A stretch of 64,000 nucleotides of DNA, taken from the NCBI GenBank assembly GCA_016707605.1, contig JADJHJ010000001.1:744001-808000 (forward strand). Direction: 5' to 3'. The notes under the pieces were generated by a model. That model saw only the letters and a program-made list of their open reading frames with translations. It ran no database searches and was not told the DNA's origin. Positions 54,221 to 64,000 of the stretch are shown here, in pieces. The DNA comes from Candidatus Promineofilum glycogenicum (GTDB taxonomy: Bacteria; Chloroflexota; Anaerolineae; Promineifilales; Promineifilaceae). The translations under genes and the position numbers were made by a program. Within the stretch, counting starts at the first letter, position 1. The number at the start of each line of letters is the position of its first letter.

Positions 54221-56656
54221 CTATGATCTGAGACGTGTCATTCCGGGGTCGAACAGCGGATCGTCGGCGACGGTCGCCCGGAGTGGCTGGCCGAAGTAGA
54301 CGATCTCGACCGGCTGACCCTTAGTTGCCAACGCGGCCGGCAGGTAGCCGTAGGCGATGAACCGGCCGACGGAGTAGCCCATGTCGGCGCTGGTGACGTA
54401 ACCCACGGCGCGGCCGTCCACGACGAGCGGTTCCTTGCCCAGCACAACGCGCCCCGGCTCGTCGAGCGTCAGACAGCACAGGCGGCGGGCGACGCCCAAT
54501 TGGCGCTGCCGCCGGAGCGCGTCGCGGCCGATGAAGTCGCCCTTGTTCGGCCGGACGGCCCAGCCCAGCCCGGCCTCGTCGGGCGTGTACTCGGTGTGGA
54601 TGTCGGCCCCCCACAGCCGGTAGCCCTTCTCCAGCCGCAGCGAGTTGAACGCTCCGCCGCCGGCAGCGATGAGGCCGTGAGGTTGCCCCGCCGCCCACAG
54701 CACGTCCCACAGGCGCAGGGCGTGCTCGGCCGGGCAGTAAAGCTCCCAGCCCAGTTCGCCGGCGTAGGAGATGCGCAGGGCCAGGGCGGGTACGGTGTCG
54801 ATAGTCAGCGGCCGGGCGGTGAAGTAGGCGAAGGCGGCGTTGGATACGTCCTCCTCGGCTACGGCGGCCAGGATGTCGCGTGCTTGCGGCCCCCACAGGC
54901 CGACGCCCGCCCACTGCGAGGTGATGTCGGCGATGGTCACTGAGCCGTCGGTTGGCGCGTGGCGGCGCAGCCAGGCCAGGTCTTGCGGCCCCGCGCCGCC
55001 GCCGGTCAGGATCAGGAAGCGCTGGTGGGCGAGGCGGGTGATGGTCAGGTCGGCTTTGATGCCGCCGGTCTCGTTGAGCAGGGCGGTGTAGACGACGCGG
55101 CCAACCGGCCCGTCGACTTTGTTGGCCGCCAGCCGCTCCAGCAACGGCAGCGCCCCCGGCCCGCTGACGTCAATCTTGGTGAAGGCCGACAGGTTGAACA
55201 GCCCGGCGGCGTCGCGCACGGCCAGGTGCTCCGCGCCCTGAATGGGCGACCAGTGGCGGGCGGCCCAGCCGTCGCGCGGCGGGATGCGCTCGCCGTAGCG
55301 CTCCAGCAGCGGCGCGTTGGCCTCGAACCAGTGCGGCGCTTCCCAGCCGGCGCTCTCGAAGAAGACGGCGCGCTGCTCTTCCAGACGGCGGTGGAACGGG
55401 CTGAGACGCAGCGGGCGCGGGTTCTCCATCTGTTGCAGCGGGTGGATGACGTCGTAGACCTCGCGGTACTGTTGGGCGCAGCGGGCCAGCACGTAGCGAC
55501 GGCTGAGAGCGTGGGCGTGGAAGCGGTCGATGGTCGCCTCGCGCACGTCCCACTCGGTCAGGCCGCCGGTCATCCATTCGGCGATAGTCTTGCCCGCGCC
55601 GCCGGAGTGGGTGACCCAGATGCCGATGGCCGTCCACAGGCCGGGAACGTGGGACTCGCCCAGAATCGGGTAGCCATCCACCGTAAAGGTGAACATACCG
55701 TTGAATTGTTTGACATAACGCCGCCCACGTAGCGCCGGTAGCAACTCTTCGGTCGCCGCTTGCGCCGCGTCGAAGTGTTGCGGCGTGAATGGGTTGGTGG
55801 CCGTCGGGCCGAGGTCATGGGGGTCAACAAGCAGCGGCTCGTGGTTGTAGGAGCCGATGCCGTAGGCGTCGGCGTGCTGGCGGTAGTACATCCGCGCGTC
55901 CTGGTGGCGCAGGATGGGGTGGGCGATGAAGCGCGTCTCGCCGGCCAGTTCGGGCAGCGGTTCGCTGATGAGGTACTGGTGCTCGACGGCCATGAGCGGC
56001 AGCCGCACGCCGGCGCGCCCGGCCAGCACCGGCCCCCAGATGTTGGTGCACAGCAGCACCTCGTCGGCGCGAATCACGCCACGGTCGGTGACGACGCCGG
56101 CGGCGCGGCCATTCTCGATCAGGATGTCGCTCACGGTCGTCTGGCCGTGGAACTCGGCCCCGCCGCTGTCGATGGCCAGGTGGGCCAGGGCGGCGGCCGA
56201 CTGCCAGCCGCGCGTGTCGCCGTCGGAGGGGACGTAGTAGCCGCCGACGATGGCCCGGTCGTCGAGGATGGGAATCATCTGGCGCACTTCGGCCGGCGAA
56301 ATCAGGTGGGCTTCCAGCCCGTAGGCCGTGGCCAGGCCGTGGCGGCGCAGCAGGTCTTGCCGCCGCGCCTCGGTCGCCGCCACCTCGATGCCGCCGACGG
56401 GATACCAGCACGGTTCGCCGTCATAGCTGAGTTGGCCAAGCAGGCGCGCGGTGTATTGGGCCATCTGGCACATGAGGCGCGAGCCGTTGGTCTGGAAGAT
56501 GAGGCCCGGCGCGTGGGAGGTGGAGCCGCCGGTCTGGTAAAGCGGGCCGCGGTCGACGACGACGATGTCGCGGCGGCCGAGTTGGGTCAGATGGTAGGCG
56601 GCGCTACAGCCGACAATGCCTGCGCCGACGATGATTGTCCTGGCCTGAGTGCGCAT
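54221..56656 (-). CDS. Dimethylglycine/sarcosine dehydrogenase-like FAD and folate enzyme
   Basis: Protein of 811 residues with four regions: DAO-type FAD domain (1-390, IIVGAGIVGCSAAYHL; GGSTSHAPGLIFQ with the possible covalent His at H48), a FAO-type middle domain (~395-450) and two GcvT-like folate domains (~460-810, LERYGERIPPRDGWAARHW ... VAYVTSADMGYSVGR-type end). This is the architecture of dimethylglycine oxidase/dehydrogenase. It would strip a methyl group from dimethylglycine or sarcosine and pass the formaldehyde to THF. It lies directly upstream of the small conserved gene. Confidence 0.9.
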   Translation of the reverse strand: MRTQARTIIVGAGIVGCSAAYHLTQLGRRDIVVVDRGPLYQTGGSTSHAPGLIFQTNGSRLMCQMAQYTARLLGQLSYDGEPCWYPVGGIEVAATEARRQDLLRRHGLATAYGLEAHLISPAEVRQMIPILDDRAIVGGYYVPSDGDTRGWQSAAALAHLAIDSGGAEFHGQTTVSDILIENGRAAGVVTDRGVIRADEVLLCTNIWGPVLAGRAGVRLPLMAVEHQYLISEPLPELAGETRFIAHPILRHQDARMYYRQHADAYGIGSYNHEPLLVDPHDLGPTATNPFTPQHFDAAQAATEELLPALRGRRYVKQFNGMFTFTVDGYPILGESHVPGLWTAIGIWVTHSGGAGKTIAEWMTGGLTEWDVREATIDRFHAHALSRRYVLARCAQQYREVYDVIHPLQQMENPRPLRLSPFHRRLEEQRAVFFESAGWEAPHWFEANAPLLERYGERIPPRDGWAARHWSPIQGAEHLAVRDAAGLFNLSAFTKIDVSGPGALPLLERLAANKVDGPVGRVVYTALLNETGGIKADLTITRLAHQRFLILTGGGAGPQDLAWLRRHAPTDGSVTIADITSQWAGVGLWGPQARDILAAVAEEDVSNAAFAYFTARPLTIDTVPALALRISYAGELGWELYCPAEHALRLWDVLWAAGQPHGLIAAGGGAFNSLRLEKGYRLWGADIHTEYTPDEAGLGWAVRPNKGDFIGRDALRRQRQLGVARRLCCLTLDEPGRVVLGKEPLVVDGRAVGYVTSADMGYSVGRFIAYGYLPAALATKGQPVEIVYFGQPLRATVADDPLFDPGMTRLRS

Positions 56657-56680
56657 AGTGATCTGGTCCTATATGGGGAA

Positions 56681-56746
56681 GCAAAGGCGCAGAGGACGCA
56701 GGAGGATTCTTCTTTGCGTCCTTTCTTCTTTGCGCCTTTGCGTGAG
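56681..56746. repeat. Family C hairpin, partial
   Basis: GCAAAGGCGCAGAGGACGCA and TGCGTCC...TGCGCCTTTGC are inverted arms; the left GCTCAC end is missing. Confidence 0.75.
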
Positions 56747-56787
56747 CTGTTCTGTGCAATCTACCTGTTCCCATGTCAGCGACAAAG

Positions 56788-58191
56788 TTACCAGAACGGT
56801 TTGACGTCGGCGTCGGTCCAGTAGCGCGGGTCGGCGGAGGAATGACCGCCGCCGGCCGGCCACCGACCGCCCACAGTCTGGCTGCCGTCGGCGGGCGGCC
56901 GGCGGCGGTCATGTGGGCGGCCCAGCGCCCCGCCCGGCACTTCGCCGCGGCCGGCGTGGCGATAGAGCGGGTGTTCCGGGCCGTGGGCGGCCGGCGACCA
57001 CGCGCCGCGGGCCAGCATGTCCACCTTCTGCTGGTGCAACTGGCTGACCTGCCCGGTGAAGCGGGCCAGGTTGAACAGGCTGACGTCGTGGCGGGTGGCC
57101 TGGCGCTCGGCCAGGTCGGCCATGATCTCGCCGATGACGCTGGCGAACTTGTAGCCGTGGCCGGAGAAGCCGGCGGCGAAGCTGACCTGCGGGTGGTCGG
57201 GGTGCAGGTCGATGAGGAAGTGGCGGTCGGGCGTGTTGGTGAACAGGCACGCCTTGAGGATCATCGTCGGCCCGGCGCCGTCGGGGAAGTAGCGGGCGGC
57301 GAAGTCGCGCAGGACCTCCTCGTCCTCGCGGAACGCCTCACGCGAGAGGGTCTCGGCCTCGCCCGTCTCCTCGAAGTGGTGGTAGCGGCCGAACTTGAAG
57401 CCCGGCACGGCGAAGACGGGGAAGCCGTAGTAGCGCCCCTCCGGCACCAGGCAGTTGAAGACGGGGAAGCGTTCCGGCCGGAACAGTTCCGGCCGCGTGG
57501 GCTGGAGCCAGGCCAGCACCTGCCGCTCCGGCACGGCCAGCCCGCGCAGGAAGGGCAGCACGTTCTGGTTCCAGCCGCCGGCGGTGAAGACGAGGGCGTC
57601 GGCGGTGTACTCGTCGCGGTCGGTGAAGACGCGCACCGCGTCGCCCCACGGCTCCCAGCCGAGCAGCGCCTCGCGGCCGTGAATCTCCGCCCCCAGGGCG
57701 TGGGCGGCCTCGACGTAGGCCACCGTGCCCCGCTCCGGCACCAGGAAGCCGCCGTCGGGCTGGAAGACGGCCAGGTTCTCGCGCGGCAGGCGGTAGCCGG
57801 GGTAGCGCTCGCTGACCTGCGCCCCGGTCAGCACCTCGTGGGGCAGGTCGTACTCGACGCACGACTGGAGTGACCCCTTGAAGACCCAGCTATCGGCCGG
57901 GCCGCAGTCGAGCGAGCCGGTGCGGTAGAGTAGTTGTTCGCCGGTCGTCCGTTCGATGTCGGCCCATAGCTCGTAGGCGCGGCGCAGCAAGGCGACGTAG
58001 GAGGGGTGCTCGTAGTAGGCCAGGCGGATGATGCGCGTGTAGCCGTGGGAGGAGCCGAGGTCGTGGGGGATGTCGAAACGCTCGAGGCCCAGCACGCGCT
58101 TGTTGCGCCGCGCCAGTTGGTAGCAGGTGGCGCTGCCCATCGCGCCGATGCCGACGACGATGGCGTTGTAGTGCTTGCTATAGGCGGTCAT
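56788..58191 (-). CDS. solA: Monomeric sarcosine oxidase / N-methyl amino acid oxidase (SolA type)
   Basis: Protein of 467 residues, longer than the usual ~390. FAD site IVVGIGAMGSATCYQLARRN (11-30), DLGSSHGYTRIIRLAYYEHP and the covalent FAD Cys at C315 (KACLFTNTPDRHFLID), the same position as in monomeric sarcosine oxidase; GHGYKFASVIGEIMADL closes the fold. It would convert sarcosine to glycine, formaldehyde and peroxide. The ~70-residue extra tail is Arg/Gly/Pro-rich, overlaps a 20-bp inverted repeat (56842-56912) and may be a late addition. Its start overlaps the GcvT-like gene stop (ATGA). Confidence 0.9.
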   Translation of the reverse strand: MTAYSKHYNAIVVGIGAMGSATCYQLARRNKRVLGLERFDIPHDLGSSHGYTRIIRLAYYEHPSYVALLRRAYELWADIERTTGEQLLYRTGSLDCGPADSWVFKGSLQSCVEYDLPHEVLTGAQVSERYPGYRLPRENLAVFQPDGGFLVPERGTVAYVEAAHALGAEIHGREALLGWEPWGDAVRVFTDRDEYTADALVFTAGGWNQNVLPFLRGLAVPERQVLAWLQPTRPELFRPERFPVFNCLVPEGRYYGFPVFAVPGFKFGRYHHFEETGEAETLSREAFREDEEVLRDFAARYFPDGAGPTMILKACLFTNTPDRHFLIDLHPDHPQVSFAAGFSGHGYKFASVIGEIMADLAERQATRHDVSLFNLARFTGQVSQLHQQKVDMLARGAWSPAAHGPEHPLYRHAGRGEVPGGALGRPHDRRRPPADGSQTVGGRWPAGGGHSSADPRYWTDADVKPFW

Positions 58192-59459
58192 CGGTTGCTC
58201 CCCCGCCGGGCGCGACTGCCGGGCGCGCCGCCGTCATCTACGCGCCGCGGCCCGGTGGCCCGCAGGCGGATGCCCTGGGGGTCGAAGAAGGGCGTCTCGC
58301 TGACCGTGGCCACGACCGGCCGCCCGCCGACGACTATGATCAATCGCGCTCCGACCCAGCTATGGCTGGTGGCGACGTAGCCGAGGGCCAGCGTCTTGCC
58401 CACGGTGTGGCCGCGGGCGCTGGAGGTGACGCGGCCGACGGGCGTCCCGGCCGTCTCGGCGTCGAACGTCTCGCCCGCCTCGCTGCCGCTGTACATGCGC
58501 TCGCGATAGGCGCTGACGTCGGCCACGGAGTAGATGGCGTCGCCGTTGTTGGCCGGCAGGTCGCCGTCGAGTGTCAGGCCGACCCAGCGCTCTGGCAGCC
58601 CGGCGTCCTGCCGCCGCAGCAGCGCCTCGCGGCCGACGAAGTCGCGCTTGTCGAAGCGAATCCAGCGGTGCAGCCCGACCTCGAACGGCGACTGGCTCCC
58701 GTCGATGTCCGGCCCGGCCAGCGGGAAGGCCTTCTCGATGCGCAAGCTCTGCATGGCGGCCACGCCGTAGGGGCGCAGGCCGAAGTCGCGTCCGCGGGCC
58801 AGCAGGAACTCCCATAGGACGGCCGCTTCCTCGGCCGGTGTGTAGAGCTCGTAGCCCAGTTCGCCGGTGTAGCCGCTGCGGGAGAGGATGAGTTCCGTGT
58901 CGTTGATCGTCACCGCGGCGAAGCGGAAGAAACGCAACTCGTCCAGCGCCGCGTCTTCGACCAGCGTCCCCAGGAAGTCGCGCGAGCGCGGCCCCTGAAC
59001 GGAGAGCAGGGCCACCGCGCCGCTCAGGTCGGTGACGTAGGCGCTCAGGCCCTGGGCGTGGTCGGCGATCCAGCGGAAGGAGCGCTTGCGCGGGGCGGAG
59101 CTGGTGACGATCATGAAGTGCTCGTCGCCGAACTTGTAGGCGGTCACGTCGTCGATGATGCGGCCGTCCTCGTCGCACATCGTCGAGTAGCGCACCTGGC
59201 CGGGGAAGAGGTCGCGCACGTCGTTGACCAGCAGGCGGTTGACCAGTCGCTCCGCGCCGGGGCCTTTGACGTCCACTTCGCCCATCGAGGACAGGTCTTG
59301 CAGGCCGACGTTCGTGCGGGTGTTGACGTGCTCTTCGATGGGCGAGGTGTAGGCCAGCGGCAGCATGTAGTCGCCGCCGCCGCGCACCAGTTGCCCGGCC
59401 GAGCGCAGGTGGATGTCATACAAAGGTGTGCGCCGTTCTGTCTGTCTTGCCTTGGCCAT
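58188..59459 (-). CDS. GcvT-like aminomethyltransferase/folate-dependent demethylase
   Basis: Protein of 423 residues. GcvT fold with N-terminal (~50-290) and C-terminal (~310-400) domains: DLSSMGEVDVKGPGAERLVNRLL, YSTMCDEDGRIIDDVTAYKF, SVQGPRSRDFLG, SRSGYTGELGYELYTP, FVGREALL. Members include glycine cleavage T protein, DMSP demethylase and demethylases of methylated amines. The gene sits between the MttB-type and sarcosine-oxidase genes without gcvH/gcvP, so a role in passing one-carbon units from sarcosine to THF fits better than glycine cleavage. Confidence 0.88.
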   Translation of the reverse strand: MAKARQTERRTPLYDIHLRSAGQLVRGGGDYMLPLAYTSPIEEHVNTRTNVGLQDLSSMGEVDVKGPGAERLVNRLLVNDVRDLFPGQVRYSTMCDEDGRIIDDVTAYKFGDEHFMIVTSSAPRKRSFRWIADHAQGLSAYVTDLSGAVALLSVQGPRSRDFLGTLVEDAALDELRFFRFAAVTINDTELILSRSGYTGELGYELYTPAEEAAVLWEFLLARGRDFGLRPYGVAAMQSLRIEKAFPLAGPDIDGSQSPFEVGLHRWIRFDKRDFVGREALLRRQDAGLPERWVGLTLDGDLPANNGDAIYSVADVSAYRERMYSGSEAGETFDAETAGTPVGRVTSSARGHTVGKTLALGYVATSHSWVGARLIIVVGGRPVVATVSETPFFDPQGIRLRATGPRRVDDGGAPGSRARRGSNR

Positions 59460-59484
59460 AACGTGCCTCTTGATTGGAAAGAGA

Positions 59485-59555
59485 TGGAACCACAGATTAC
59501 ACAGATTTCACAGATTCTCCAGAAAATCTGTGAAATCTGTGTAATCTGTGGTTTC
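59485..59555. repeat. Family B hairpin
   Basis: GGAACCACAGATTACACAGA and the mirrored right arm are nearly perfect over ~33 bp with a short CTCCAG loop, between two co-directional genes. Confidence 0.92.
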
Positions 59556-59559
59556 TTTC

Positions 59560-61095
<1,536 letters not shown>

Positions 61096-61117
61096 AGCTC
61101 TTGTCTCCCTGGGAAAA

Positions 61118-61208
61118 GAGCTCACGCAAAGGCGCAAAGGGGCAAAGGACGCCAAGCAAGAAAAATTCTTCTTTGCGCTCTTTGCCCCCTTTGCGTCTTT
61201 GCGTGAGC
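61118..61208. repeat. Family C hairpin
   Basis: GAGCTCACGCAAAGGCGCAAAGG-type left arm and the mirrored GCGTCTTTGCGTGAGC right arm, centred on AAGAAAAATTCTT, between the fhs and MttB-type genes. Confidence 0.9.
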
Positions 61209-61212
61209 CGTT

Positions 61213-62994
61213 CTAGAACAGGCCCATGACGCGACCGTTTTCGTCGATGTCGACGTTCATGTAGGCCGGGCGCGTGCCCAGGCCGGGCATCGTGCGCATC
61301 TCGCCCAGCAGCGGGTAGATGAAGCCCGCGCCGACCGAGGCGCGCACCTCGCGCACCGTCAGCGTGTAGCCCGACGGCGCGTTCTTCAGCGCCGGGTCGT
61401 GGCTGATGCTCAGGTGGGTCTTGGCCATGCAGATGGGCAGGTTGCCGAAGCCGTTGTCCTCGTAGGACTTGATCTGCTTCTCGGCCTGCGGCTCGTAGAT
61501 GACCTCGCCGGCGCTGTAGATCTCCTTGGCGATAGTCTCGATCTTGGCCTTGATGGGCAGGTCGAGCGGGTAGAGGAAGTTGAAGTTCGACGGCTGCTCG
61601 CAGGCGGCCACGACGGCCTCGGCCAGCGCCACCGCGCCGTCACCGCCGTTGGCCCAGTGGTCGCTCATGACCGCCGTCTCCGCGCCGGCGGCGATGGCCG
61701 CCCGCTCCACCGCGGCGATCTCGGCCGGGGTGTCGGTGTGGAACTTGTTGACGGCCACGACGACGGGCACGCCGAAGCGCTTGGCGTTGCGGATGTGGGC
61801 GACCATGTTGGCCATGCCCTTTTCCAGCAAAGCGACGTTCTCATCGGTGTAGGCCTTGTCCAGCGGCCGGCCGGGGATGACGCGCGGGCCGCCGCCGTGC
61901 ATCTTCAGGGCGCGGATGGTGGCGACGAGGACAACACAGTCGGGGATCAGCCCGGAGGCGCGGCACTTGATGTCGAAGAACTTCTCCATGCCGATGTCGG
62001 CTCCGAAGCCGGACTCGGTGACAACGTAGTCGCCCAGCCGCAGGGCCAACTGGTCGGCCAGAATGGAGGAGTTGCCGTGGGCGATGTTGGCGAACGGCCC
62101 GGCATGGACAAAGGCGGGCTGCCCTTCCAGCGTTTGCAGCAGGTTGGGGTGCAGCGCGTCCTTCATCAGCACCGTCACCGCGCCGGCCACGCCCAGGTCG
62201 TCGAGGGTGATGGGCTTGCCGTCCTTGTTGGTGCCGATGACCGTGCGGCCGGCGCGCTGGCGCAGGTCGCGCAGGGCGCTCTTGTAGTCGGTGCCGTTGA
62301 CCAGGGCCAGGATGGCCATGATCTCGCTGGCGACGGTGATGTCGAAGCCGGTCTGACGCGGGCGGCCGTCGTCTTCCGGCCCCAGGCCGACCATGACCTT
62401 GCGCAGGGCGCGGTCGTTGGTATCCGTTACCCGGTTCCAGGTCAGGCGATAGGGATCGATGTTCAGCCGCGACAGGCCGACCTTGGCCAGCTTCTCGTCG
62501 TTCATGCGGTCTTCGTGATACCAGCGGGCATCGATGGCCGCGGCGACGAGGTTGTGGGCGGCGGTGATGGCGTGGATGTCGCCGGTCAGGTGCAGGTTGA
62601 AGTCCTCCATCGGGATGACCTGGCTGTAGCCGCCGCCGGCCGCGCCGCCCTTGATGCCGAACGTCGGCCCCATGCTGGGCTGGCGGATGCAGGCGATGGC
62701 CTTGTGGCCCAGGACGCCCAGCCCTTGCACCAGGCCGATGCTGGTCGTCGTCTTGCCCTCGCCCAGCGGCGTGGGGGTGATGGCGGTCACGTCGATGTAC
62801 TTGCCCAGCGGCCGGTCGGCCAGCTTGGGCAGGGTATCGAGGTGGACTTTGGCCTTGGTCTTGCCGAAGTAGATCAGGTCATCTTCGGTCAGGCCCAACT
62901 GGGCGGCGACTTCTTTGATGGGTAACGGAGTAGCGGCTTGAGCGATGTCCAGGTCGGACGGGACGGGGGTCAGACGCTTGGCTGCGTGGTTCAT
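61213..62994 (-). CDS. fhs: Formate-tetrahydrofolate ligase
   Basis: About 593 residues from ATG 62994 (AGGAGAACT just upstream). The ATP P-loop is TPLGEGKTT (~75-83), followed by RQPSMGPTFGIKGGAAGGGY, the conserved folate-site segment, and ESGFGADIGMEKFFDIKCR. It ligates formate to THF with ATP, or in reverse makes ATP from formyl-THF. In a demethylation pathway the oxidised one-carbon units could leave as formate with ATP gain. Full-length. Confidence 0.96.
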   Translation of the reverse strand: MNHAAKRLTPVPSDLDIAQAATPLPIKEVAAQLGLTEDDLIYFGKTKAKVHLDTLPKLADRPLGKYIDVTAITPTPLGEGKTTTSIGLVQGLGVLGHKAIACIRQPSMGPTFGIKGGAAGGGYSQVIPMEDFNLHLTGDIHAITAAHNLVAAAIDARWYHEDRMNDEKLAKVGLSRLNIDPYRLTWNRVTDTNDRALRKVMVGLGPEDDGRPRQTGFDITVASEIMAILALVNGTDYKSALRDLRQRAGRTVIGTNKDGKPITLDDLGVAGAVTVLMKDALHPNLLQTLEGQPAFVHAGPFANIAHGNSSILADQLALRLGDYVVTESGFGADIGMEKFFDIKCRASGLIPDCVVLVATIRALKMHGGGPRVIPGRPLDKAYTDENVALLEKGMANMVAHIRNAKRFGVPVVVAVNKFHTDTPAEIAAVERAAIAAGAETAVMSDHWANGGDGAVALAEAVVAACEQPSNFNFLYPLDLPIKAKIETIAKEIYSAGEVIYEPQAEKQIKSYEDNGFGNLPICMAKTHLSISHDPALKNAPSGYTLTVREVRASVGAGFIYPLLGEMRTMPGLGTRPAYMNVDIDENGRVMGLF

Positions 62995-63117
62995 AGTTCT
63001 CCTAAATGTGGTGCCGACCGCGGCGGTGGCCACTCTAGTGGGGGCGGGCGGCCGGCGGGGAATCGACGCGGGCATTGTATCCCAATCACCAACACCCGCA
63101 AAAACAATAGAAAGAAA

Positions 63118-63290
63118 GCTCACGCAAAGACGCTAAGAAAGCAAAGGCGCAAAGAAGAAAGGCTCACGCAAAGACGCAAGTACGCAAAGTAAGAAACTTC
63201 TTATGCTTTGTGCAATCTTTGCGAGTTAATCTTGTCTTTTCCCCTTAGCGCCTTTGCGTGAGCCTCTTTAATCTACCCAATCTGCGGATC
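63118..63290. repeat. Nested family C hairpins joined to a family A half
   Basis: Two family C left arms in series (GCTCACGCAAAGACGC, GGCTCACGCAAAGACGC) are mirrored imperfectly to 63264, then the right arm only of family A (CCCAATCTGCGGATC) follows at 63270-63290. It fills most of the 297-base gap between fhs and the gene upstream. Confidence 0.85.
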
Positions 63291-63291
63291 G

Positions 63292-63840
63292 TTAAGCGTG
63301 GGCGGGCAGGCCGACGGCGTGGCCGTGGCGCAAGACCTGGAGGTTGGCCTCGATGAGGTGCTGCTTGCTGGCCGGCAGGTGGGCGGCCAGGGCGGCCTCG
63401 AGCACCTCCAGCGGCAAGACGGGCCGGGCGGCCAGTAGCGCCCCGACGACGGCCATGTTGAGCATCTTGGGCGTGCCCCACTCCTCGGCGATGGCGTTGG
63501 CCGGCACGTAGACCACGTCAATGTCGTCGCGGTGGGATTCACTGGCCACCAGCGAGCTGTTGACGACCAGCAGGCCGCCCGGCTTCACCAGCGGCTCGTA
63601 CTTGTCGTACGACGGCAGATTGAGGGTCACGGCCACGTCGGGCCGGGCGACGATGGGCGCGCCGATCTCGTCGTCGCCGATGATGACGGTGCAGTGGGCC
63701 GTGCCGCCGCGCATCTCCGGGCCGTAGGAGGGAATCCACGACACGAAGCGCCCGGCGTCCATGCCGGCGTAGGCGAGCAGTTGACCGGCAAACAGCGCGC
63801 CCTGGCCGCCGAAGCCGGAGATGATGATCGAAGTTTCCAT
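63292..63840 (-). CDS. 2-oxoacid:ferredoxin oxidoreductase gamma subunit
   Basis: Protein of 182 residues: IIISGFGGQGALFAGQLLAYAGM, SYGPEMRGGTAHCTVIIGDDEIG and YVPANAIAEEWGTPKMLNMAVVGALLA, the standard gamma-subunit pattern. These enzymes oxidise 2-oxoacids (pyruvate, 2-oxoisovalerate, 2-oxoglutarate) and reduce ferredoxin. It is downstream of a beta-subunit gene whose end is in the window. It could feed low-potential electrons to the corrinoid activator; that is inference. Confidence 0.93.
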   Translation of the reverse strand: METSIIISGFGGQGALFAGQLLAYAGMDAGRFVSWIPSYGPEMRGGTAHCTVIIGDDEIGAPIVARPDVAVTLNLPSYDKYEPLVKPGGLLVVNSSLVASESHRDDIDVVYVPANAIAEEWGTPKMLNMAVVGALLAARPVLPLEVLEAALAAHLPASKQHLIEANLQVLRHGHAVGLPAHA

Positions 63841-63866
63841 AGTTAAAGTCCCTTTAGGTTCGAAGA

Positions 63867-63896
63867 GGAACCACAGATTCCGGATTTCCAGATTTC
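63867..63896. repeat. Degenerate family B fragment
   Basis: GGAACCACAGATTCCGGATTTCCAGATTT resembles the left arm of family B with base changes and no right arm; it lies between the gamma- and beta-subunit genes. Confidence 0.6.
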
Positions 63897-63940
63897 TTGT
63901 CAGGCCGGCTTCAACCTATCAGGAGCCGAGTTCATCACGG

Positions 63941-64000
63941 CTACAGCGCCGGAACCAACTCCAATTGCTCTTCTTGCCTCTCGATGGCCTGGGCGAAGAC
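63941..64000 (-). CDS. C-terminal end of 2-oxoacid:ferredoxin oxidoreductase beta subunit (partial)
   Basis: The last ~19 residues before TAG (63941-63943) read FAQAIERQEEQLELVPAL, close to the usual C-terminus of thiamine-diphosphate beta subunits in this family. The gene continues past the window edge. The assignment rests on this tail and on the gamma subunit directly downstream. Confidence 0.55.
   Translation of the reverse strand, partial: VFAQAIERQEEQLELVPAL

Noticed and set aside
62995..63940. Cobalamin or folate riboswitch ahead of the methyl island genes
   Set aside because: I looked for a B12-box-like or THF-type core upstream of fhs and the gamma-subunit gene and found only hairpin repeats; the true promoter is probably right of the window.

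Overview
The window is high-GC bacterial chromosome with mostly unidirectional gene blocks, four tRNA genes and very many intergenic hairpin repeats. Gene content (MoxR/DUF58/DUF4129 set, paired S41 peptidases with Thr/Pro-rich linkers, LysM and GH3-like envelope proteins, a large glycosyltransferase cluster, FprA-type ferredoxin reductase, several Cys-rich corrinoid enzymes) and the repeat style suggest a Chloroflexota (Anaerolineae/Ardenticatenia-like) chromosome. That placement is an inference; no rRNA or ribosomal protein is present to test it.

Layout. 0-4 kb: minus-strand moxR > DUF58 > DUF4129. 4-11 kb: cystathionine beta-synthase, divergent CBS-domain protein, ferredoxin-NADP reductase, an Imm5-like protein, a tandem RNase H protein with a degenerate second domain, gamma-glutamyltransferase. 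11.5-14.6 kb: tRNA-Ser and the xylA-xylB pair, both frameshifted. 14.7-24.8 kb: a minus-strand cell-surface polysaccharide locus (five glycosyltransferases, a flippase, a GDP-fucose synthase-like enzyme, udk) with a frameshifted sulfotransferase on the plus strand. 24.8-25.2 kb: tRNA-Thr, tRNA-His, tRNA-Arg, followed by a lower-GC non-coding stretch that may form RNA structure. 25.7-31 kb: hpt, a small nuclease-fold-like protein, a xanthine-dehydrogenase-like molybdoenzyme whose fused [2Fe-2S] domain has lost nearly all cysteines, and a dihydroorotate-dehydrogenase-like flavoprotein. 31-47 kb: zinc-ribbon/LysM protein, metallo-beta-lactamase-fold hydrolase, MOP-type membrane protein, threonine-dehydrogenase-like SDR, CDF transporter, a large GH3-like exported protein, two S41 peptidases, smpB, a copper-amine-oxidase-like protein with a cytochrome c tail, and coaBC.

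47.1-64 kb is one minus-strand island for removing methyl groups from N-methylated compounds. In transcription order it holds a 2-oxoacid:ferredoxin oxidoreductase (end of the beta subunit, then gamma), formate-THF ligase, a non-pyrrolysine MttB-family methyltransferase, a GcvT-like protein, a sarcosine-oxidase-like enzyme, a dimethylglycine-dehydrogenase-like enzyme, a small conserved protein, a corrinoid-activating ferredoxin/ATPase, a B12-binding corrinoid protein, a homocysteine-type methyltransferase, MetV, MetF and a methyl-THF methyltransferase. Together these could take glycine betaine (or a similar quaternary amine) to glycine with the one-carbon units collected on tetrahydrofolate. 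The substrate is inferred, not read from sequence.

Two features run through the whole window. (1) At least five families of hairpin repeats fill most gene ends, are nested inside one another, and often supply stop codons or the last residues of neighbouring proteins. (2) At least nine sites show a reading-frame break inside a conserved protein, several at short G/C runs. Either the assembly has residual indel errors or several genes are decaying, so the affected entries should be read with that in mind.
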